This document shows positions 49,399 through 59,900 of a stretch of 64,000 nt of DNA, piece by piece. Both the position numbers and the translations under genes were made by a program. The stretch's first letter is position 1. The number at the start of each line of letters is the position of its first letter. The notes beneath the pieces were generated by a model. It searched no databases. It worked only from the letters and a program-made list of their open reading frames with translations, and had not been told where the DNA came from. Source of the stretch: Lingula anatina (lineage: Eukaryota; Brachiopoda; Lingulata; Lingulida; Lingulidae); the NCBI RefSeq assembly GCF_001039355.2, contig NW_019776046.1, forward strand, positions 36,805-100,804, given 5' to 3'.

Positions 49399-49480
49399 CA
49401 TGTCAGAAAACAAATTCTTCACGCCAGGAAACATATTCTTCATGTCAGAAAATAAATCCTTCATTTCAGGAAACAAATCA
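49399..49480. repeat. 21-bp minisatellite, four units
   Basis: Units start at 49,399, 49,420, 49,441 and 49,462 and follow CAYGYCAGRAAAYAWATYCTT. Units 1 and 3 (CATGTCAGAAAA) and units 2 and 4 (CAGGAAACA) pair best, suggesting growth by duplication of a 42-bp dimer. The period is a multiple of three and one frame is open, but there is no evidence that it is translated. Confidence 0.9.
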
Positions 49481-50150
49481 GTGCACTTAATTAACGGTAA
49501 GCCCCTGCGTGTGAGATTTCCCATTCAAATTCAAGTTTTTTCAATTAATCATAATTATTGCCTAATTTATATAAGCCGTTTTAACATTTGCAATCTGGGC
49601 CAAACTTCCTGTTATTCACTTAAAAGCCATAATTCATGATTTTTGATAATAAATAATTTCCAGTTTTTTACTCAAAAGTGATAATTTATCATTTTGGAAA
49701 ATAACTAAAGGGTACAAAAAAGTTAGAAAGTTTCTTAGTTACCCATTTATTCCATATAAATATTGATAACAATCATATGTTTGGTAACAATGTCTTATTC
49801 TCAGCATGTGTTGCCGAGATAGAGTATATTAACATAAAAATATTTAGTGTTCTTATTAAAAAATGGAATAACTTAATCAAAAGGTTCTTAAAATTCCAAC
49901 AAGGCAGGTGCAGATACGTCTGTGCCTTCATTCATTCAAAATAAAATTGTAAAAAAATAATAATAATCATACAATATTTGTCCTAGTATTTCACATAAAT
50001 CAGAAGAACTAAAAATAGCAAATTAATATACGTTATACATTCTACCTAATGGAATCAAATGAAATACAAAAAGCATCTACTTTAATTGAAAGAAAGCATT
50101 CCATCACTAATTTGTTGTCTTACTCCGTCCTATTCTGAAAGACTACAGTA

Positions 50151-50242
50151 AACATATGGTGGTGGGTACAGCTTTTCTCTCTGACATATCATAATCTTGA
50201 CACTTGTCATGGTTTTCTAGACATCATCTGTTCAATTCAGAA

Positions 50243-50275
<33 letters not shown>

Positions 50276-50278
50276 ATG
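50151..50278. mobile_element. Dispersed repeat ending in (GA)n, copy 2
   Basis: Shares GGTACAGCTTTTCTCTCTGAC, ATCTTGACACTTGTCATGG and TTCAGAATTTACCTCAGAGA with 40,401-40,566 and ends in the same way in (GA)n. It starts only 36 bases past the PEX1 stop codon, so it probably lies in the PEX1 3' UTR or replaces its normal end. Confidence 0.7.
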
Positions 50279-50313
50279 AGACAGAAATACTCATTTTCTT
50301 GGTAAATTTTGAA

Positions 50314-53300
50314 TTAAGCCAGTGTCAGTCTTTTCTTCTGTGCCATTTCTTCCTTGTTGCTGAATCCGCCTCCTTTGGACAACACAAACTGCTCATAGCT
50401 AGGGGGGGAATCATCAAAAAAGTGTTACTGGGTGAAAATACTTTTTTATTCTTCAATTATTAAATTAGGTTCAAATCATGTCGGTTGTTAAGGAAGAACA
50501 AAGGAGACACTAAAAAATTTAAGGGTGCTTTCCCAGAGATTTAGATCGATCTAAAGATTAAGATTTAGATCGACCTAACTCCCTGGGGGTTCACGCTAAA
50601 TTGCAGTCAGCCGAGGGGACACCATAGTTAATTACCCCCTTACAGCTTTTAGTAGGCAGGACAGACGCTTAAGCCGGCCAAGCTGACAGTAATCTAGTGA
50701 GACTCCCCACAGGGATAGATCGATCTAAAAATCTATGGAAATGGGGTGTTAAACAGCTACAACTGATGAATTCAGTGAAATTGCATAATAACACACTAAA
50801 TTATTGTTAGAAAGAATTAAAATTGAAATCCACTCAGTGCTTCCTTTTATTTATATTTTAAAAGTTTATCCATAAAACATTAATTTGGAAGGACTTTTTT
50901 CTACTTTTATGTTTAAAGGTTGGTTCACATAAAACAAACTGAAGTTCAACTTACATTTTTCTGTATTTTTCTCTCTCAGCAGCAGACACAGATGGCTTCA
51001 TCGCAGCAGCAGATTTGAAGAGATGTGATTGGCTAATCATGACGGCAGTGGTCAGTTTGCTGGTCAAATCTTGATGACCATCTAAGTTTTTCTGAGTAAT
51101 CTTTGACTTAATTCTGCTGACCTGAAATAAAATATCCCAAAAATATATTACATAATTGTCTTTAAGAAATTGTCTCAATTCTGCTGATGTTAAATGAGGT
51201 CAAATTATTTTATAAAAACAAAACTGAACTGTATTAATATACTAAGTCAAACTTAACATTTCTTGCTAGAGGCTAAAATACTTCTCAGAGAAATAAAATG
51301 TCATTTATACCAAGTCAAACATTTCTCAATTTTAATTTCGCTGTCCTTAAATGAGGCCAATATATCTCAAATTCAATATATATATTTGTGAAATCAACCT
51401 TAAAGTTAAGTGGACACCCACATCTTTCCCTGAAGGTGTCAGGCCATGCTGATGCCATAGAACAATAGCTCTTTAATGGGAACAATTTGGGTTCAATGAC
51501 CTGTTTTTTTACAAGAGCATATCACTTCTATGAACTTAAGGCACAGACACACCCACTAGCCAAGGAGTACATGTACACCTCACATCTGAGATCATGTGTA
51601 ATGAAATAAATGACATTTCTTTAATTTAAATTGTAGGGCTAATGGTGTAAGGGATGTTTGAGACTTATAACCTAACTTAAGCTCCAAATTAGGTGAAAAA
51701 TTAATGCATTTCATTTCTCCTGGAATGGATGGAGTACAATGCAGTTTTTGTATCAATAAAATTTAATTTATCACCTCAAAGTCATTTTTTTTTACCTCAG
51801 AAGTCAACCTGTCCTTTGTTTCTTCTCTCAGTTTCACAGGGCCTTGCTCTATACTTGGAATATACGTCACATCTTCATCATACTCAACCTCAGTCCTGCC
51901 TCTCTCCAAATCTATGCCATCCATTTTTGTTTTAGCCCCTCTTCCTTTCTTTGTCTTGATTTTATTTGGTTGCTCTTTCTCAATGATCACTGCAGTCTGT
52001 TTTCTATCTGTTGTAGAAGTGTCTGACACTGAAGAATAACTTGCAACAGAATTGCTGTCCTCATGTGGCATGAGGTCAAGGCCATTCTGTGAATTAGGGT
52101 CAAGGTCATAAGGTGATCTAAATTCAGTATTCAGGTCGTTTCCATTATCTAAGGCAGAAGTTACCATATCTTTGAGGGTGTCTGGTCTCTCTGTGGCTGG
52201 TATTTTCACCCTGTCGTGGATAGCCTCCAACTGAGCATTGTACAACAAGGCTTTGAAATCGGCTCCAGTGAAGTGGTGACATTTCTGGGCGATGACCTCA
52301 AGGTCAACGTCCTCCGCCATGTTGACCTGCTTGGTAAGGACACGGAGGATGTCCAGTCTCTCTGCCTGGAATTGTGGTCATAGCATTTTAGATGTATTTG
52401 TCATTATTTGAAATATAATAGGATGAGAGACACATTAAAATATACAATATGAATGACAGAGAAATAATATTGTATTTTATTGTATTGTATTGTATTGTAT
52501 TGCATCACATAGCACTGCATCATATCGAACTGCATCACTTTATATAACATTATATTAAATTATTCAATTTTATTCTATTATACTACCTGTGTGGGCAGTC
52601 CACAGTGAAGACTTTTGTCCAAGCGTCCAGGTCTGAGGAGGGCAGGGTCTATTAGGTCAGGACGACTAGTGGCAGCCAGCACATACACGCCTGGTAAACA
52701 GAGATAAGACTGAGATAATAATATATTAAACCAATAAAATGCAAATGTATAAAATCAGGAATCTTTTGCCTTGTAATAGTGTCATTGTTGAACAAAACTA
52801 TTTAAATGTACTAGAATGAAACTATGAATTAGTATTAAAAATTGTTACTGCGGAAGGATAAAAGCTAGATAAAAATCGCTTACTACCCTTAAAAACTAAA
52901 AGCCTCGAGTTACTGGGTAAAAATTTGAATAGGGTTTGAGCTGGGTGAGTGGTATCAATCATAATGGAAGCTGTTTTATTTTTAGCCCTATTGAGATAAA
53001 TGGAATGAATGGGGGTATGATCCGTTCCAATTACATTACCTGCCATTTCAACAATCTTTCTTAGTTGCCTTATCCCCCAATGGACACTCATATGTGCCAT
53101 CCCCGCAGGAGCACAACAATTAAATCTCAGATCAGCTTGTTCTGAAAGTGATCATACTCTCTTTTTCTGTATTTAGCATCACAAAATATAAAATCTGCAG
53201 TCTTGGTCTGGTCAGATATAATAATATTAAGTTCTTATTTCTTACCATCCAATCCTTCCACTCCATCAAGCTGGGTCAGTAGTTGGTTGACCACTCGGTC

Positions 53301-56300
53301 AGTGACGCCAGTGCTGTCATGACCGCGCCTGGAATATACAGACTTGTCACTATGACATATATAGACTGGTCAATATAAAATATGTACCGCTTTTTAAAAA
53401 ACAAAGTAAACATTGAGTAGTATGTTACTAGACAGAACTATGAGATCCAATATAAGGCAGCTTCTTTATTCTGAAGTTTTCATTATTTGCCTATTATTCT
53501 AACTGTGGATAATCATATCAAAGTGGTCATTACTATTATAAAATATCATAATGACTCCATCTTTTCAGTGGGAAAAATTGTGAATTTTACAGATACTGTA
53601 CTTCTTTACAGATACTGTACTTCTTTAAGTCATAAGTTTGTAATATTAGAATATTCCTCCTATCGAGTGGTAGCAAAAAAACTGAAAAGCAGGCTTCTCT
53701 TTAATGCTTTTCAATATTTTACAAACACCACAGAATTTCATGCTACACAGAAATACAATTTTTAATGATTCCAAATTTAATTTGTTTTCCCATTGAAAAG
53801 ATCCAGTCACTACCATAATGGAAAAGATGACTGGCCTTTAGGGATATCAGAAACAACCTTTATTTTAAATTAATATATGCAAGTAAGTTAACTGGAATCA
53901 AACTTACCGTGGAGCCAAGGCATCAAACTCATCAAAGAATAAGATACAAGGTTTGGCACTTTGAGCTCTGAAATATATTGAAAAAAAAATACTGATTCAG
54001 AAGGAATATGCAACTCATTTTAGAAGACTCACTGAAGAACTACCACTTGAATGGTAATCACGATGCACAAAATTATATGTACAAAAAAATCACATAAAGA
54101 AAAAATAAATAAATTTTACAACCTTAGTGAACCAGATCTAATGTCACCTTAGAAACACTCTACATCCGTCTTTTATAACCCTCCATGTTTTGCAGGATAG
54201 GAATAATATGCTAGATTTGATGATTATGTGATTAAGTATTGCATAAAAAGGATTTCCCCTATTCTAGCTTTGGTTATAATTATCATTAGATAAGGGGGTA
54301 TTTGTTTGAACACCTTATCATGATTACACAACATAAAAGTTATTTCATTTGAAAAATTATAGTATCAGTTTCATAGATAAAACAATTAATGAACATATAT
54401 ATTTCTTTCTTTCTTCATGACAACCTAACTCATAAGGACATCAGAGAAGAATTTCATCAGGCATGTTATGTTATAAGAATGAGGTAATTTTTCTTCAGTC
54501 AGGAGCTTAATATTGAGATAGTTACCTCCATATATTTACCTCCATTGGCCTCATTTCCTTGATGAAGATGTTCTGGGCAAACATCAAAATACTGGTGGTA
54601 ACTATTTCAATATTAAGCTGTTGACTGGAGAATAATTACTTCATTTTTAAAACTAATACATTGTTCACCATTACCTGGTAAACGTATCTCTCACTGCTTG
54701 CTCACTGGCACCTATGTATTTACTTAGAAGCTCTGGACCCTACGAAAAAGAAAATAAAATAAAACAAACAATAAATATATTAGTGTTATAAGATACATAT
54801 CTTATTAAATTTTTTGTTTTTGATTTTTAAAAAGCAAGGAACATCATATCTCTGCATAACCTCATTGGTTTTTGAAAATCTTACAGTCAGATGATTATGG
54901 AAATATCAGAACGCAAATCTTCATACGTAAGTTTCAACTTGATAATTTAAATATTAAGATACTTAATCAAATGCAGAGCATGCAAGGTCAAACATTTAAG
55001 TTAATTAATTATTACCAATGAAAGTTCTAGGAAGACCCTCCATTATGTGTTAATACTGATGAAATTTATGGGAAGTCTAACCTTTATAATGAAGTTAATA
55101 CTCATTAAGTTCATGGAAATTCTATGCTTGAGGTTTATACGTAAGTAATGATGAAGTTACAAAGAAGTCTTACCTTAATACTAATAAAGTTCAGGCCACA
55201 TTCCTTGGCTACTACCCCTGCCAGTAGTGTCTTGCCTGTCCCTGGGGCTCCGTACAACAAAAGGCCTGATCTTAGCCGTAGAGGGCAGTGACTGAACAAT
55301 ACCGGGTACTGGAAATTGAAATATATCTCCTTATTATATCCAGTGAGCAGAATTAAATATCAAACATCAGCTACCTCTTACTGGATAAAGTATTCTGCTA
55401 GTAAAGCATCACGTACTAGTACAGAGGGATACCATAAGGCTGCCAACATGACAGTACTCAATCAAAATGGGTTAACCTATTGTTTAGGGTCTTACTAACA
55501 ATAGAATAACACCTGTAAACAACTAGACTAAATAATAGTAATGATGATGTTGATGATCCATAGAATATGTATCAATGCACAGAGAGGACTGAGGGCAGAG
55601 AAAGATGGAAGTCCAATATAATTGTCCATTGGTCTTGCCAAAGTAAGTGGATAAAATATTAATTAATATTATCATTATATATCATATACACACACTATAT
55701 GCAGGTGGGGTGTACTGGTACCTTTGAGGGCCACTGTAAGGTCTCCAGCAAAGTGTTTCGGACCTCTTGCAGACCCCCCACGTCTCCCCAGCCTAACTCC
55801 CCGGGGGTGTGTAGGGGCACGTCCCTCAGAGACGCTGGCGTAAACCCATCAAGAGCTGCTTCAAAATCCTCATCTGTCAGCACCAGTTCACTGCTGGCTG
55901 AGACTGGAAGATACATATGGTTATTTTCTTATTCATCTGGCCATGCCTCTGCGGGGCTAATAACAACACAGTGCAAAACGATTACAGATAACTTCTGCTT
56001 CCTTGTGCTTAACATATACAACGTAACATCAAAAATTAAAAGAAACATATGAAGACAAAATTTTAGGATAAGAGAAAGCATATATATATATATCTTCTGG
56101 CACACAGAAGTGGTAGTATGAATGCACTGCAACTTGGGGACCCAGAAAGGTGTATGGTGAAAATTTGAAAAAGATATTGGTTATAAAAAAAATCAGAAGA
56201 AATTAGAAGATAATTATCTGCTGATGTTTTTTTTTTTTTTTTTATTTTGAAAAATTCATCAAAACATAAAAAATAAGCAAACTTTAATAAGTTTGTCCAG

Positions 56301-56889
56301 ATTTGTCATACTATGATATAAACCTGGTTTTCAACCTCACCAGTGCCTGTCTACAGTTCTCTCTCACTGTCCTGTCAATACTATGGGGTCATAAAAGGGC
56401 ATCTGTTTTTTCACTCTCACCTGTGTGTGTCAGCAGATGAGCATGTATAGCTTTCTCCACCACTTTCACCAAGTCTCTAGCCTGAAACCCCTCCATCTTT
56501 GAGGCTATGGTCACCAGATTGACCTCTGCCACAGTTCTGGGGTCCACCACCGCCTTACTGTAGAGAATGGACGTCAGGATCTCTTTTCTTTGTGCCTGAA
56601 ACAGTGAATAAAAGTTTTCAATTCATCTGAACTCCTTAAACAAATAAAACAAATCAATGAAAACAAAAAAAGGCTTATGCCCATGTCCCGCAACAGGAGA
56701 TTAAAAAAGCTTTTTTTAAAGATGAGTTTAATGTGTCGCTTCCTCTCTTGTCTGTTAGATTATATTGCTGTATTCAGCCTGCTTTCAAAAACTTTTTTTG
56801 GGGGGAGAGCTACTAATAAATAAAAAAAATAGAATAAAATAAATAAATAAATAAATAAATANGTCTGTACATAATAAAAAAAATAGAAA

Positions 56890-56924
<35 letters not shown>

Positions 56925-59900
56925 GATTTTTAGAAAAGGACTACATATCAGTGCTTTAAAAACTATTCAGTTAATTAACATTTCAGCAAAATGTCCCTAT
57001 CCACAGAGACCAACCCAGGTTGCTTAATTGACTAGTTTGTGTTAATGAGGATGACCACCCAGAATCTTCAGGAAAATAAACAATATCATAATTAACCACA
57101 ACTACTGCAAATTGGACCAACTCCTCCACACATGCAACATCTTTTCCAGGATTTAATTATCACAATTCAAACTGATCATACTCTGTCAACAACATGCCAG
57201 TGGGCCACAATTACAATTCAAGTTTTAGCTTGAGTCTAGAGTACCCCATACCTGTTGTGGTGGTTTTATTTGTAAGACTTCCTGAAAGATGTGAGCTCCT
57301 CTAGAAGGGACTAAAATCTGATTCAGAGATAGACGCGATGCACTGGTTGCTATGACAACGACCTTTGACCTCTCTGCCACCTCTGACATTAGGATGTCTT
57401 TCATAGCTGTAAAATGCCACATTAAAAATAATGCTAGATATAGGAGACACACAAGCTAGTAAGTGCAAAGTATATAAGTTCACAAAGTTAGTTTAGTAAG
57501 TAATATGTTTTTGTATTATCATGGCTGTTGTGTGTAAATGTCCTTAAATAAATCTGAAATTTTAGAGAAAATTCAATATCAAATTAAAGAGAAATTAACT
57601 CCTGATAAAATAATTATAAATTGTCAAAAACCAAAAATATTTTTTCCAATGAATAAGTTTGAATGGATCATAAATATTTCATCTTTTATCTTTACAAAAG
57701 ACCTAGACCCAGCAAACTCCCACTTGTTTCTTCACCTTCAGCCACCTCGGCATTGTACATTGCCTCTCCTGTCAGTTCCATTTCAGGGCTTCTGGGAGAA
57801 CTGGTCACATGATCCAAATCATCCAATAAGATCACAGCAGGCTGTCGCCATGCAGCTTCATTGAAGACCTGGCGAAGAATGGTCTGGATGACTTCTATTC
57901 TTTTCCCTGGGTGACAGAATATAGATATAAATCTTTACAGCTAACATTTGAAGTAATCTTCCCAGTTATATAATCATGTAGTTGACACAGACTCTAACTG
58001 TCACATTCTTTATAAGTTGAAAAAAAAAGTTCTACTTTCACTTCTACAGTCCTACCTTTAAGACTTTTACAATCCACTATTTCCACATATGCCAGGTTCG
58101 GTGGCTGGCTCAGCTTGGCACAGAGACCTCTGGTGAAGCTGCTCTTTCCACACCCCTTGTTTCCACACACCAAGAGGCAGCCATTTGCAATACTGCTGCT
58201 GCCATCTAGTAGCTGTTTTGGCAATGGCCGCTGTGCTATGGAGCATTCTAGAAATTCTATTGCTTGCTGGGAGAGTGACTTGATACCGCTGTAATTGTAC
58301 AGTTGTTATGAAGTGAGATGAAGAGACTTTCATTCATATTCTAGATCTCACATATGCGAATGACATGAAAATGAGCTCTTTAAAACAAAAGAATATATGT
58401 AGTGTTTACATGTTATGCATATGTATAAGTAATGTGGAATTTGGCATACCCTAAAAAATAATTTAAAAAAATTACATCCATAAAAATGCTGTTTTTTAAA
58501 ATAAGTTTATCACTGCATTCAGCAATATTGAATCCAAAGCATGACAACAGGCAAGAACTCTGCTTAAACGAGCCTGGAATACCAAGACACAAAGCTAGCT
58601 TAAAAATTTAATGAAACCTTTTAAGTACATCTACAGAGAAGCAACTGAAAATGCCCATTGAACATGTTGCCATTAGAGCTTTTACCCAAGATCTTCCACT
58701 TCAACAGCCGGTACAGGACAGTCCACCTCTGCCACACTTGATGCTGGTAGAGCAGCCACCTCTCTGGGTTTCTTTGAATCTCGTACTTGTTCTGTGACTC
58801 TGACTCTCACAGCATCAAGGGAAGACTCCTCCAGTTGAGCATACGTTTCTGTTGAGTCTGGGCTTTCTTCTACTCCCTGGAGTGTTAGGAGAAACTCCTG
58901 TGAGTGTTCTGAAATATATCAAAAATACATATATACAATAAATGAATTGTTATTCAATCATTTTATCCATTGTGGTAGGTGTGACATTAACTCAAACACA
59001 ATCAAGTCTACAAAATCACAACATTTGTCACAAATTCCTTCAATGTGTTACAAAAAAAGTGTTGAATGGTTGTTATAACCAACTGACTGAAACATTTACA
59101 AATTGCTACAGGTGAGACTGTGAGCACAATTACCACAATCAAGGCACAACCTGGCCAGTGACCTACCTCCCCCTAGTGGAAGACTGAACAAAGTGCCCTG
59201 TGTGATAATAAATGGGAAGTTCTCAGTTGCTGCCTGTCTCAGCCAAACTCTCAGTGCAGTTCTGTACATTTCCTTGGTGTATTTCTTTGTCTGAATGGAA
59301 TAGTGATTACTTCAATGATCAATTATGATTCCAAAATTATGCTCATGAGGAGCAGATGTTTCAAAGATGGTAAAGCACATAGATTACAATAATATACATC
59401 CTGAAGTTATTTATCAATGACAAAAATGGTATTTATTAAAACGAGTCTGAAGGTTTGCTCCAAAAGTTTATAAAACACAGAAAATTGTTGCCATAATGTT
59501 ACGTTTAGAATGCACTGAATTGGAAGTGCTTAGGACAGTAACTATCAGGTAAAATTATTTTCAATTAATAAAGCAAAAGAGATAAAACTTTCCTCACCAC
59601 TGGTGTAAGAGGGTGCAGAGACAGCTGAGTGAATGTAGAGCTGTGAGAATGAATTCCCTCCAGGTGGACCCTGGCCAAGCCCCCCAGGCCCCCTTGTCTT
59701 CTTAGGAACTCTGGAAGAAGAATGTGACCATCCGATACCGTCTCCAGCACCTTGGTCCTGCTTACTTCAACACCAGCACCAGAATGAACTCTTCCACCTC
59801 CAGGTATCCCTGTTCCAGAATGAACTCTTCCACCACTGTGGAATTCACCCCCAGAGCCGAGTTTTTCGTCACCTTCAAAAATGTTATCAGCTTCTTCACC

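Larger units (their letters stand above)
40567..50150. other. Gene-free stretch downstream of PEX1
   Basis: No coding gene supported. A C-homopolymer of about 18 bases lies at 40,690-40,708. Complex islands, possibly regulatory, lie at about 42,400-43,560 and 45,760-46,160. Repeats are listed separately. The last kilobase (49,141-49,500) mixes TAATCC and CRE-like TGACGTCA motifs with a 21-bp minisatellite. Confidence 0.5.

Noticed and set aside
51763-51795. Seven extra PEX1 codons at the end of exon 18
   Set aside because: The earlier donor gives the junction that matches human PEX1; the later donor would insert residues from a poly-A run.
55699-56052. 117-codon + strand frame over PEX1 exon 12
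   Set aside because: It is antisense to a conserved PEX1 exon.
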